From positions 34,274,409-34,338,408 of the forward strand of contig NC_060065.1 in assembly GCF_020283565.1 (NCBI RefSeq): a stretch of 64,000 bases of DNA, in the 5' to 3' direction. This stretch comes from Trifolium pratense. Lineage: Eukaryota > Streptophyta > Magnoliopsida > Fabales > Fabaceae. The position numbers and the translations under genes are program-made. The notes beneath the pieces are model-generated. The model did no database searches. It was not told where the DNA came from and saw only the letters and a program-made list of their open reading frames with translations. Below are positions 32,791-44,572 of this stretch, one piece after another (position 1 is the first letter of the stretch; every line of letters starts with the position of its first letter).

Positions 32791-33227
32791 TTAACTAGAA
32801 GCTGTTTTTAAATCATTTCAAGGTATGAAGCACCAATTTTAAGGTAATTAAAGTTTTCACCATATTGTGGTTCCTTTGTAAGTTAGATAAATAAATATAG
32901 ACAAAACTGCATTCTGAGGATTAATAATTAGAACTATAAATAAATGGTTTAAGGACTTAATTAACCCATATCATTGTTAACCAACTTCGTTTTTTTCTTA
33001 ATTAACCCATATTAAGGTAAACATATTTTTTTCTTGATTAGCCCAACTTCATTTTATAACTTAATTAACCCATACTACCGGTGAATCATTTTTTTTCCTT
33101 ACAGAACTTCATTATTAACCACCAAATTGAAAAACTAATTAATGATTAGACTTAAATAGTTAACGAATTTCAGTTAAGTACGAATCATTCAGGTGTCATT
33201 CGGGAGAACTCGGGTTTGAATCTTAAA

Positions 33228-33346
33228 TAGAACTATTTTTGCTCAGATTTGGTATAGCGGAGAGGTGTTTGGGTAGTATGTTAGAGATTTTGGGTTCGAT
33301 CCTCAACTCCGTTATAAACAAAACAAAAAATAGAACTATTTTTGCT
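33228..33346 (+). mobile_element. Very short SINE with perfect 16 bp target duplication
   Basis: The 87 bp element 33244-33330 has a B-box GGGTTCGATCC and an A-rich tail AACAAAACAAAAAA. It lies between exact copies of TAGAACTATTTTTGCT. TTGGGTAGTATGTTAGAG in its body matches TTGGGTAGTATGTTATAG in the minus-strand SINE at 38408-38501, so both belong to one family. Another B-box-like GGGTTTGAATC lies just upstream at 33212, perhaps an older relative. Confidence 0.92.
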
Positions 33347-33706
33347 TGGTTTTACTTAACTCTCGGCCGAACTTTGGATTACCAGAGCACCTTTCTCCGA
33401 GAGCTAGACGAATAAGACAAAAAAAACACCAAAATGATAAACAAACCATTGAAATGAAGGCTGTGGGATAGTTTAAGTGCTTAACTTGTTAGGTTTGTTT
33501 CACGGGTGGCAGTTGTAAAATTAGCAAGCTCCGGTGACAATATTCAGGTTGCTACATCCTGGTTCAATCACAAATAAGGAATTTAATGGTAGACTTGTGA
33601 TTTTCTGTTTTCTCGTTATAGACGCTATCTACGTTTGACTCACCGATCAAATGAAATACACAAAAATATTTAAACTAATTTTAACTTAAACACCGCCTTT
33701 AAAAAG

Positions 33707-33985
33707 TACTCCCTCCATCCCATATCATAAGAAAAAAAAAATCATTTTTTCATGTCCCAAATTATAAGAAGAAAAAAAATAATTTTTTATCATTTTCAAG
33801 ATAGACTTTTACTTAATTTACTCCCTCTCTTCTTTTTCTCATAATCAATAACCAATAAAAACTCTTTTTACATCTTTCCATAAAACTTATTTCAACAAAA
33901 ACACAAAAAGTCATCTTAAAATTATCATATTTTACTTTTTTTAATAAGTGTGAAAATATTTTTTTTACTTATAAGGGAGGGAGTA
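33707..33985. mobile_element. Stowaway-like MITE, 275 bp
   Basis: Inverted ends CTCCCTCCATCCCATATCATAAG and CTTATAAGGGAGGGAG (33709-33983) with flanking TA. The interior has further internal pairing (CAAATTATAAGAAG). The 3' end has lost part of the inverted repeat. Confidence 0.75.
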
Positions 33986-34100
33986 AATATACATTATAGA
34001 AAGTAAAACATCACATCTGGATCCAATAATGCAATACGTTGTTTGTTTGTAATAGCCTTCAACTTCTTGAAGACTCTGTATTTAGGCTTTGGCTAATATG

Positions 34101-34524
34101 AATAAGTGCATCATGTCTTTCATGATGCACAAGTTAACAATATTGTTATAACGAATATGAATTTTACAAAATCGACCGTTGGATTGAAAGTTTGTATCAT
34201 ATAGATTATCCATGTCAAATTTTAAAGAAATTGAAAATCATATGATATGTCACTCAGATCAATCAAAATTAACGGTATTTAATAAAAACTCATAAACCGT
34301 TAATCATATGATGGGTCTCAATGACATATCATATGATTTTCAATTTCTTTAAAATTTGACATGGATGATCTATATGATATAAATTATCAATCCAACGGTG
34401 GATTTTATAAAATTTGTATTCGTTATAATAATATCATGAACTTATGCATCATGTCTGGTGGATTTTATAAAATTCGTATTCGTTATAATTATATCATGCA
34501 TCATGAAAGACATGATGCACTTAT
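34101..34524. mobile_element. Palindromic MITE with CCGTTGGATTG arms
   Basis: Long arms carry ACCGTTGGATTGAAAG and CTTTCAATCC-type partners (here ATCAATCCAACGGTGGATTT). The outermost AAGTGCATCATGTCTTTCAT pairs with ATGAAAGACATGATGCACTT. The right arm contains a direct duplication of about 60 bp (GTGGATTTTATAAAATT at about 34398 and 34459). It is related to, but clearly diverged from, the palindrome at 40103-40500. Confidence 0.85.
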
Positions 34525-34604
34525 GCATGTTAGAAATGGTCTTGTATTTAGAGTTTTGTTCACCCCTCTCAATCTGTGGAACATACAGAGTATTATATTT
34601 GAAC

Positions 34605-35140
34605 ATATCTCAAATATCAATTTATTTGTACATATGTATCAAGAACAAGTATATGAAGAAAAAAAATACGACATGAGGGAGGCTTCAGCCCCTACTTGCC
34701 CCTCCTTATGTATGTCCCGTGCTGTGTTTGTGGGGTGGAGGTGGCAACCGAGTCTTTTGTTTTGTTTTTGTTGCCTGTTGTTTCGCTGGTGTGCTAGGGG
34801 TTTGCCTTTTTTTTTTTGCCTCACTGGGTGTTTTGTTTAGTTTTGTCCCCTGCTCTTGTTTTCTTTTTTTGTAGCTTCCTTCCCATGTATCTTGCTTGTT
34901 CCCTCCTAGGTACTATTTCTTATGCCTTGGGTGTGGTTTAATAATATTTTGCTATTCAAAAAAAAAATGATCATAATAATAATTTCAAGAAACTTGTACC
35001 AAGAAGATAAAGGGCTTGTTTAATTCTCTTCTCAAAAACAGTTTTATAGTTTTTAGAATCGAAAACTAAAAAACTTGATTGGTAATTCAATTTTACAAAA
35101 GTATTTTCAAAAATTGCTTTTTGCGTATCAATTTTTAAAA
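34605..35140 (+). repeat. Duplicated segment with LINE 3' tail, copy 2
   Basis: Partner of 28195-29285. The LINE 3' tail 34722-34967 ends TTTTGCTATTC plus poly-A and is uninterrupted, which gives the empty site for the hAT MITE in copy 1. Frames here are not genes. Confidence 0.75.
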
Positions 35141-36064
35141 CCGAAAAAGTAAAACAGGTTCAAGAAGTTTTGTTTTTCTCTTTTTAAAAATAGTTTTCTA
35201 AAACATCTTTATAAAAACTAAAAAAATCAAAATTGTTTCAAACAGACAAATTTTATGAATAGTTTTTGCAATTTCCTAAACCAAAGTATTAAATTGTCCT
35301 CTTGGTTCCAAACATGCATTTTATAACATAAAAAAAATTTAAAGCATGTTATAAAGTTAATCATATCCTTTAACCTTTATTATAAACAAGCTAAAGTTAA
35401 TCATGTTATAAGCAAGCTAACAACAATTAGCGCCTAAACTGTTTCAAATTCCCCTCACACATCTTATGGTATTCTCAATTTTCACTAATTAGTAAAAAAA
35501 AAAACGCCTCTCTTCCCAAGATACATTAAAATTATACTATGATGATTCATTCTCTCATTTCATCATATATCAAATGGTAACTTTTCTTTTTCTCGATAAC
35601 ATTTTTTTTTCCTCTCCTCCATTTTGCAAACAAACAACTCTGTTTTTTCTCCTCATTTTTTTTCTACATTATCATACATGAGATTTTTTTTTTACTTTTT
35701 TTACATGTGTAGCAAGTTGAAATTCTATTCCCTATTAGACTTCACTATTTAATTTTGAAAGAATTTTTTATGGATGGGTTGAATTTTTTTGGGGCTTTAA
35801 TTTTTTGCAAAGCGTTCTGTCTCTCCATTTTCTCTTTTATCTCTTCCACATGAATTCCTTCTTTCTATTTTTATTCTTCTAATTTCTTTTTCTTTCATTC
35901 ATATTGTCTTTGCGAGCTACTTTTGTTATCCTACTCACCACCATTTAAAAAACAAAACATTTTCAATAACACAAAAGGATTTCCATGTGCCACCGATGCA
36001 AAGCCAACAGATCTTAATACAATGGTCAAATAGCCATCAACATGAAAGAAAAAAAATTTGATTT
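35141..36064. other. AT- and pyrimidine-rich intergenic DNA
   Basis: CATGTTATAA-type repeats near 35340-35410 and long T-rich runs. No gene recognised. Confidence 0.4.
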
Positions 36065-36213
36065 TACTCCCTCCGATCCTAAATATAGGAGAAAATTTAT
36101 TTTAGATTCATTGAGAATCTAATGTATCTGATCCATATTATAGACTAAATACATTAAATTTTCAATGTATTTAAAAAGTAAATTTTCTCCTATATTTAAG
36201 ACTAGACGAAGTA
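36065..36213. mobile_element. Stowaway-type MITE, 145 bp
   Basis: CTCCCTCCGATCCTAAATATAGGAG pairs with CTCCTATATTTAAGACTAGACGAAG; TA flanks 36067-36211. Internal hairpin words TTCATTGAGAATC. Same class as 32293-32417. Confidence 0.85.
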
Positions 36214-36340
36214 TGATGATAATAATAGTTCTTTTACCGGTAAAAAGTCCAAATCCTTGTATAATCAACATAATTTGTTTGAAACATAATTATATTGATG
36301 GCTATAGTGACAAAAGGAAGACCAAAAAGGGAGTATTAGG

Positions 36341-37090
36341 ATCCTCAGCTGCCAGTTTGTCTGCAGCTGCTTCTGCTGCATTATTTTGGACCACTTGATT
36401 CATTTAATGGTTGAGATATATGATAAAAATTAACATTAAAAATATGGGTAAAATACTGTAGCCAAGCCATCGTCTTTCCTTTCCGTATTACCACTGCCAT
36501 AACTCTTCTCCTTTATTTCTTTCATTCTTCTCAACAAACACCAATTTTGCAGCATAATAGATAATCATCTTTTTTTCATCTTAATTTTGTTAAACACTCG
36601 ATTAATTTTCAATTCCTTTTCTATACAACCATGGTTTGCATTTAGGTTTTCTTTATTTTTTTCTCCTCCTGGTTTTGCAGAGAAAACAAATTGGGGCAAT
36701 CGATTATAATAACATAACATAATCAATTAATTGGGATTTTTTCTTAAACACAATCAACAAAGAAATAAAACCCAAGATTTATATCATATGCAACAATACA
36801 TCACTTCTTTCTGATAGTAAGCTTCAACAGCAACAAAGATTTGTTATTGAGTTGAAGGCAAACTGCGTTTTTGATATGTAACAGTAACAGTCCAGGGTTG
36901 CTTTTGTGGCATGTGAGGCAAATCAAATTAAAATGATTCGGACTGGATACATCATACAAATGCTTTTGTGGCATGTTTAACTTTAATTCCCTGTTTTATG
37001 TATTATTATGTTTCTAAATAATTATCAATCTAACGGCTCAGATTCAGCAGCAGACACTGCAGCAGATGTTGCTGCTGCTGAGGATCCCGA
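36341..37090. repeat. Inverted GC-richer patches around an AT-rich core
   Basis: GGATCCTCAGCTGCCAG and GTCTGCAGCTGC (36340-36385) match inversely TGCAGCAGATGTTGCTGCTG and CTGAGGATCC (37060-37088). The intervening 650 bp show no gene. This may be a composite or old element whose ends are GGATCCTCAGC; no target duplication was found. Confidence 0.4.
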
Positions 37091-37130
37091 TCGAAAAAGG
37101 GAACGTTTTCCATGGATTTGGTAATAAATA

Positions 37131-37755
37131 CTAAACATTGGCTCAGTCTACCGTGCATGACCTTGAGATAGGTCATGTATGGTGCATGACTTGTTCTGCC
37201 CATTAGATTAAATATGGTACATGATATTATGATGCATCATCAACACTGTATTTTTTTCACTCTTTTTTTTACTGTAACTTATTTTTTTATTCTATTACTT
37301 GAATCAATATCACATACAGTGTGATTCACATTTTTTCCCGATTCATTACCTTAAATACATAGCCAAATAATTCCTCGATGATTAGAGTGACTACATACGT
37401 GTTTATAAATATATAATTAATGGATTTTTTTTTACTAAATAATTAATGGACTTATAGTATACTTTCTTGATCAATTTGTCTCGTAAGCTAATTCTTTGTC
37501 ACAATTTTGTTTGTTTTTATTTTTAAAAAATAATATTAGTATGTTTTTTTGTAAAAAGTAAAAAAATTCTTCACTATTAAACGATTTCTTTAATAAAAAA
37601 AAAGTAAAAAAATAACTAAAAAAAAATGGAAAAAGAATATAGTGCTGATGGTGCATCGTAATATCATGTATCATATTTAATCTAATGGACAAAACAAGTC
37701 ATGCACCATACATGACCTATCAAGGTCATGCACAGTAGACTGAGCCCTAAACATT
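37131..37755. mobile_element. Mutator-type MITE, 607 bp
   Basis: Element 37140-37746 begins GGCTCAGTCTACCGTGCATG and ends with its inverse (CATGCACAGTAGACTGAGCC). Inverted repeats extend over about 110 bp. An exact 9 bp duplication CTAAACATT flanks it (37131-37139, 37747-37755), diagnostic for Mutator-like insertion. Its interior is AT-rich and non-coding. Confidence 0.93.
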
Positions 37756-37906
37756 AGTATGATGAAGAAAAGAAACCGGTTTCACAAGGAAAGAGTTTGG
37801 TGTCCGGTGAGAAGTGTTATCATGTAATTTAATTTAATTTAATGGTTAATTTGAATGTATATCGATAAGGGATTTAATTTATCTCTCACCTTAGACACCA
37901 CCAGAA

Positions 37907-38600
37907 ATTTAAGTGTGATGAATATTAATTAAAGAAAATATAAAAAATTAATATATTATTTATTTTAAATTAAAAAATCAATTTTAAATATTAGATAAAG
38001 CATATTCAATTAATTTTCACTCATTTTCATGAATTAATTATGACTATAGTCATGCATTTTAATATTAATTATTGTTTGTGTTGGTTAAAAATGTACATGT
38101 CAAAAATTCGTGATTTTCTTAGCAAATACCACCAACAACTATATACTCATCGATATCTTGTAATAAATAATATCTCCTTCATATTTTTTTCATATATTAA
38201 ATATGACTCTTTAAATCATGCATGTCACGTAAGAATAACTATTATATATGATTGAAATATGAAGTGATTCTATTGTAAATTTTAACCCTCGATATTTTAT
38301 TTTTATAAAACTCTTATTACATTTATGTATCTATTATTTATTAAATAACTTATTATATTTAGAGTGTGCATAAAATGTTGTATTATTCTATTATCAAAAT
38401 ATATTTATTTATATTTTTGGTTTACAATGAGCTCGGGATCGAACCCATGACCTATAACATACTACCCAAATTTCTCACCACTGGACCAAACCTAGTGGCT
38501 TAAAATATATTTACTTATATGTTTCGTCTTCACTTGTTTTCATCTATTATTTTGTATTTTTTTTCAATGTCTTATTTTCACACATGTATAAAAATAAGAT
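37907..38600 (+). repeat. Dispersed repeat, copy 2 (partner 21465-22230)
   Basis: Shares GAAATTTAAGTGT through CATGTATAAAAATAAG with copy 1, at lower identity (many indels). It contains a SINE absent from copy 1. Confidence 0.7.
38396..38513 (-). mobile_element. SINE, minus strand, with 12 bp target duplication
   Basis: Element 38408-38501 read on the minus strand has an A box TTTGGTCCAGTGGTGAG, a B box GGGTTCGATCCCG and an A-rich tail. Exact AAAATATATTTA flanks it (38396-38407, 38502-38513). The uninterrupted sequence is readable in the partner repeat near 22100. Confidence 0.9.
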
Positions 38601-39424
38601 ATATTATTAGAAACACTCGAGTACTAAACATTGTTATTTTTCTAACTATTAATGTAAGCACTATTGAGTCATTCCTTTGCTCCAAAAAAAAATGTAAAGA
38701 ATCGTTCTCTTAAATGAAAAAAAAAAGTCTTGTTGTCTGCGCGTATTGGGACTTCTTCCTCCCACACAGTTCTTAAGAAACACATATTTCATTCTAAGAG
38801 TAGACACATTAAGTAATTCGGTTTGTTGGTAATTTCAATTTTTCATCCAAATTTTTTTTCATATATCTTTCTTTTTGCATGTTAACACATGAGACATGAC
38901 TGCTCTTCAAATCAAATTATATGAATTACACTCAGCTACATGTTATTTGATTTTACATAATAACATTGGCTTAACATGTTATTTTATATAATTCAGAAAT
39001 TAGCTCAACCTAAATTTGAAGAACATTGGCTTAAAAATAGGTGTTATTTGTTATTTGTTGTTTCTATTAATTTTGTGAGCGCTGTTTTGTTTTCGGTGTG
39101 AACTAAAATGAATAATCATGCTGTGTTTATTTTAATTTGAAATTGGTACAAATAATTAATACAATGAAAGAGAATAATAATTAATGCCATATATCGGATT
39201 TCATTTTAACGTGGATCGAGATTTTATTTAAACCGACAATACTCTAGAATTAATTGAACATTTAAACACAGGAAAAATATTTGCAACCTAATCTTCTATG
39301 AATTGAAACCACAACATACATATCACCACAAGATAGTCCATGATAACGCCTCTTTCCATAGTCCAGGCATGAATTAAGTCCGATTGCACATTCAAACTAA
39401 GGAAAAACTAAAGTATTTTGGCTA
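38601..39424. other. AT-rich intergenic DNA
   Basis: No gene. The words AACATTGGCTTAA and CATGTTATTT recur near 38940-39030. Confidence 0.4.
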
Positions 39425-39838
39425 AGCAGGATGAATATAACAAACCAAACATTCAAAATTACCGGCGGAGTTGCAGGGGAGCAGGAGGAGGTTTGGCTTT
39501 GAAGTGTGAAACAAAGCTAGCCTCCAAAGGCTTAGGTGGCATATGAACAAGGTGCTTAGGTGGCATCAAAAACTTATATAAGTTAAGATTTTATTTCAAT
39601 AAACACATGTAAATCCAAGATTATAAATTGTTAGAAATTTTTCTTAACATAAAATTCAATTTCCAAAATGAACATAAAAAATTAAGATGAACGGGTAAGT
39701 TTTCATAATCTTCATTAAGTTCTACGCATATTTAGGTTTAATTGAAAATGAACAAATTTACAGAAGTTTAATTTAACAGAAAACAACACAAGAAACACGA
39801 TTAAATTTTCATAATCTTCATTAAGTTCTACGCACATT
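39425..39838 (-). repeat. Third copy of the exon-scrap block
   Basis: AACAAACCAAACATTCAAAA through CTACGCACATTT matches 8840-9170 and 9840-10320, with the MPPKPLEDSF exon on the minus strand shortened and the following ~90 bp deleted. It joins directly to the GTTTTAATCCTTGAAG repeat of block D, so the same captured material is found at both ends of the window. Confidence 0.75.
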
Positions 39839-39967
39839 TTCGTTTTAATCCTTGAAGTTTATTTTCACATTTTTTAGTCCCTAAAGTTTCATCACTCAAT
39901 GTTTTTAGCCCATGCCGTCTATATGGGTTTAACGGAGGATGAAGTGACATTGACATGGCACTGCCAC

Positions 39968-40500
<533 letters not shown>

Positions 40501-40518
40501 ATATATATATATATATAT

Positions 40519-41196
40519 TTACTTGCCACGTCACCAAAAAAAATCAGTTTTTTTTTTCAGATTTTTTTTGTCTTAGTTTTGACTATAACTCAAAACAAAT
40601 CTTTTTTCAATTTAATTATTAACATTAACAAACTAAAAAAAACAAATCTTTAACAAACTATTTTTTTTTAAATTGGGATTGAGGTTGACAAAAAAAATTG
40701 AATTTTTTATTTTTTTTTTATAGCAAGGGTAAAGTCAAAATATCCTGATCTACTTTATATTGGTCTTGAAAAGGCAATGAATTCCACTCCTAGGTTTCTA
40801 CTTTCACTAATATCCTAAACGAGACTGAATCAATCGAGAGTGTGACTGAGTTTGTTAAGAAGCGTCGAACTGCGACATCTTAGGATATGTACGCAATGTC
40901 ATTGCTAGAATAAGTTTTGACAGAAGGCAGTTCAATGTTGTTAAAAATGTTTGAATTATGCTCCCTACTAATATCTAAATCAAACTCTCATTTTGATTTT
41001 AAGGGTATTAGAGCTCTCACCATTGACAAGGGCAATGCTCCAAAGGTAACTCTCTCACTCATTTTTTATGAATCTATCCTCTTTTGAATATTCATGCATG
41101 CTTCTTTATATTTTTATGTATCAGGATGAAAACATGTTTGATTAGTAATATGCATGAAAGATACATACACGGCAACGAAAAAAAGATAGGTGCCTA
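40519..41196 (+). repeat. Block D flank shared with block A (inverted)
   Basis: This matches the minus strand of 18339-18980. It includes poly-T runs, a conserved TTGTTAAGAAGCGTCGAAC stretch of possible exon origin (40853-40872), the hydrolase-like mini-exon and the 3' flank of the SAC3 pseudogene, whose 3' UTR runs here in the opposite direction. Confidence 0.75.
41004..41045 (+). pseudogene. 3-hydroxyisobutyryl-CoA hydrolase-like mini-exon (block D)
   Basis: Identical to the minus-strand copy at 18488-18529: acceptor TTTTAAG, 42 bp encoding GIRALTIDKGNAPK, donor GTAACT. It lies tail to tail with the SAC3-like pseudogene, so this chimera joins pieces of two unrelated host genes. Family assignment rests on a short motif. 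Confidence 0.4.
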
Positions 41197-44100
41197 TCAG
41201 AAGTATACAAACAGCTTCTTATCTATGCCATTCTGCAGCAAGTTACACTGCTCCAACAGCTTGCTTAACTTGTCAGCTTCTTTGTTTGGTTGCCTACTCA
41301 TTAAAGCTTCACTTTTAGCATTGGTTGCCTACTCATGTGCTAGCTGCGGTCATGCTAGGCAGCTCATCAAGTCGAAGATTTCTTTCAGCATCCCTCGAGT
41401 TAGTAGTTTCATCATCAAAATTCATCTGTGGAAGACGTTGAAGAGCTTCGGGCCTAGGCCGCCCATCATTAGCAAGAAGAGGAAACTCGAAGAGGAAGAC
41501 TGATCATTTCATCTAAAGATGTATCCGGATAATAAGACGGGGATAAACATGCTTCAGTGCCTACATTTTGAAGAGGAACGTTGTGATGACATTCTGAGAT
41601 GTAAGCAGAGGAAACTTCACTACTAGATAAACCAATTAATCGCCAGTTAAAAATTCGACGAAAAATCATACCCCAATGTGGAACTACACGGTAGCTTGTG
41701 CCACACAACTCAAGTCTAGCACATCTTTGTGTTATGACATGCACCTCTTTTGCTGCCAATGAAACTCCCATCATATTACTAGTATGAGTCAGGTACTGGA
41801 TCAAGAAACTCTCAAGCTGTGTCCTCGGTGATTCACCTGCCAGCCATTGCAGCCCTTCTCTTAACCGGGTATCACCGTAAAATCTATCCATGTGTTTTCT
41901 CTGCTCGTTTTCCCTGAGAAAAACAAGAAGCTACTAACACGCAATTTGTCGATGTCTTGAAGGCCCAGTTCATTGATTATAACAGAAGAGGAATCGTATG
42001 AGTCACAAAGGATCAGTAGAGGCAAACAAGCACCGGAGGGAATTGACATCAAAAGATTATGGAGATGAACTCTCTGATGGTTCCAAGAGATGCTCTCAGA
42101 CACTAGAAACAAAATTTCACTTGCCCCTGATAATACCTCATCTCGACTACTGACTCCTATATCTCTAATTACAGAGAGGCAGCAGGTAGGATCAATGTCA
42201 GATTGACTAGGAATCCATTTCCTCCATATTACCAAGCCAGGAGATGAAATCATCACATCATCATCGCAAGAAGGAATTAACTTCGATGTTAACCACAAGC
42301 CTGCGGTCCCCATTTCACGTGCACTGCTCATCTGAGTGCATAAAATAATTTTCCAGCAAAAGCATTTAGCATCTGGATTTCTTCTGCCTAGTGTGTCAAC
42401 AACTATATTAGAAACATTAAGTCTTGACCGTGAGTTTTCCTGTTTTCCATATCTTTCCCTCATCGTTGTATCAATATCAAACTTGTCAAAGTAACCAGTA
42501 TTCTGCATCAAAAAAGGAAAACATAAAATAAATCAAGTCAACAATAGCTCGTCATAAAAACTTCCTAATACAGCAAATGAAAATTGCTAAATGATAAGTT
42601 ATGTTAATAGCCGTGGAAGGATCATTGTATCCCACATGGGTACCAATCCAATGGTAAAGGAAGAGCAATTTCATTATTCCCCTCATATTATTTTTAAAAA
42701 GGAAGCTCCATTAGAAGCAATAATCTTTATTTCATCCAATCCGGCAATCCCCAATGCCTCTCAGTCTCACCTAGTAAAGAGCACTTTAAAATTCACAAAA
42801 CTCTACCAAACGTACTTCTATACAATGACGAATTGGGGGGCCAATGGTAATGAGTTAAGTGCAGCATTTGATGCTAATTGCCTCTCTTCCCTTAACATCT
42901 TTAGTTTTGACACCCGTCTCCTCCATAACCTGACAGAGCAGACAAGGAAGAATAAAGTGGATTATTAAGTATATTAGCTTTAAAATAGCAATAAATAAAG
43001 ATTATTACATGAGTAATTCATATGCCAAAGCCCTAAAATTGTGTAATGGAACAAGGCATGAAAACCTTAAGAACAACTTCAGCTTGGCCTAAGCAACTTA
43101 TTCATCGTGACAATTTTCTCTAACTTCATGAATTTCATCTTCATATTCAGGGTGAACAAACACAGTGTTAAGTTCAAGAATTTCATCTTCATGTTTTTGG
43201 TGAATAAACTGAGAATCATCCTCGGATACAGTCTGGACACCAGGAGGTGGCAAAGAAAAACTATTAGCTAATGAACTTTCTGGTGGAATAGTTTTTGGTA
43301 TATCCTCCAATGGCCTGACATCCACATTAGCACGTGAGTTTCTCCTTGGGGAAGCTTCAAAGGCCTTAAAATAATTTGTACTATTCAAACCGCCAATTCT
43401 TGTATGTTGCAGTTCAGGCATAATGTTATCAAAGGGGAAGCTCAATGGTGACGGAGTGCTGGCCATATCATAATTTCACTGTCATGAATATCAGGCATAA
43501 TTTCACCTATGTTGTCAATCCCAGATCACAGAGCAGAGAGGCCAACTCCAAAACTGGGATTACGCTGCCCTAGACCGCTATTGACAACATGGTCCATGGA
43601 TAAGTGAACTCCATAAATTTATTGCAACTGTTGCATAGCAGATTGAACATAAAATAAAATTAGTTTTACTCAGTCACCCTTCTAAAAGTTACGCACTTTT
43701 TTTTGACATTTTAAAGACAATTAGGCAAGAAAACTCAGGTCTTTAAGCATGAAAATAGTCATATATCATATATTGTGTAATTAGTTTGCCTCTGATCAAC
43801 TTAAGCAATTTCCTAAACTTTCCTCGACTGGTTGAGTAAATGCATGCTCAGCCTATACATGGCAGGTCTAAGCTGCTTGTGGAAAAGTACAATCATAGGG
43901 TCTTTATTGAGCACAAAATAAAATTAAAACAATATCCCAAATTCCCAATACCTTTGCAAAGTGAGCATGCATTAGACATGCTTGAAGATAAGTTGCTTTC
44001 TTTGCAAGCCGAAAGAAGGCAATAAAATTACCCGTTCTGCGAGCTCTGCAAAATAAAATAAAAAAACAAAAAAAAGGTTAGACTGCAACCACAATAACAA

Positions 44101-44516
44101 AGTAACAATTAACAACTTCGACGGGAATCAAAACCTTGCTACATTGCGGGCAAATAGAACTTCTGGTGTGTGCCTTAATCTCTGGAGTCATCTTAGCAAG
44201 ATCAAGGGAGAGCATAACTTACTCATTTCCTTAGAATGTGTATAACAATTAAAACACTAAAAGGTCAAAGCACTACAAAGGCTACTTACTTTATAACCAG
44301 GGTGCTTATCCAATTTAAGAAGAGCATAATAGCCTCGAAACTCGTTTTCTGTGGGAATATCCACTCCTTTCTTTCTGTGGTCGTCACGCATTTGGAACAA
44401 TTTAACTGAAGCTTTGTTCATCTGTTCAATATTGAGGTGAGCATCAAAGCCCTCGAAAAATCCCTCTCCTTTAGTATATTCACATAATTTGTGCATTGCA
44501 ATGATGTGTAATTTTA
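41197..44516 (-). pseudogene. SAC3B-like (SAC3/GANP family) pseudogene, 5' truncated
   Basis: On the minus strand exons match plant SAC3B, a TREX-2 mRNA-export scaffold. 44516-44290 holds FEGFDAHLNIEQMNKASVKL and RKKGVDIPTENEFRGYYALL with donor GTAAGT. 44215-44136 (LSLDLAKMTPEI then VLFARNVAR) has a frameshift. 44036-43952 holds GNFIAFFRLARKATYLQACL. 43466-43098 holds FPFDNIMPE and EASPRRNS. 42929-42810 holds LREERQLASNAALNSLPLAP. 42511-41470 holds VDTLGRRNPDAKCFCWKIIL, NELGLQDIDKLRVSSF and LREGLQWLAGESP, and the frame shifts near 41920. More shifts lie near 41480 and 41340; the C-terminus LSKLLEQCNLLQNGIDKKLF ends at 41197. Introns are retained, so it arose by DNA duplication or capture. It cannot make a full protein. 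Confidence 0.88.
43510..43606. mobile_element. Small fold-back insertion in the SAC3 pseudogene
   Basis: About 95 bp between TTGTCAATCCCAGA and CTAGACCGCTATTGACAA form inverted ends of the common plant TTGTCAATAGCGG type. It separates two SAC3 exons and has no counterpart in the protein. No clear target duplication is visible. Confidence 0.45.
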
Positions 44517-44544
44517 CTAGGATAAAGCCCGTGCTTCGCACAGG
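44517..44544 (-). mobile_element. Helitron-type 3' terminus
   Basis: Read on the minus strand: hairpin CCTGTGC-GAA-GCACGGG, then CTTTATC, then CTAG, followed by T. A short GC-rich hairpin 7-12 bases before a CTRR end, inserted before T, is the defining 3' end of Helitrons. The SAC3 coding sequence starts right after it, at 44516, and block B (captured exons and a LINE) lies upstream of it on the same strand. The matching 5' TC end was not found. Confidence 0.65.
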
Positions 44545-44572
44545 TGGTCAATCGTAGGGCAACCATTATTCT

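Noticed and set aside
42591..42968. 125-codon plus-strand ORF
   Set aside because: It is a shadow of the SAC3-like exon on the minus strand, where LREERQLASNAALNSL is clearly family-like.
43840..44025. 61-codon plus-strand ORF
   Set aside because: The minus strand holds the SAC3-like exon at 43952-44036 here; the plus frame has no homology.
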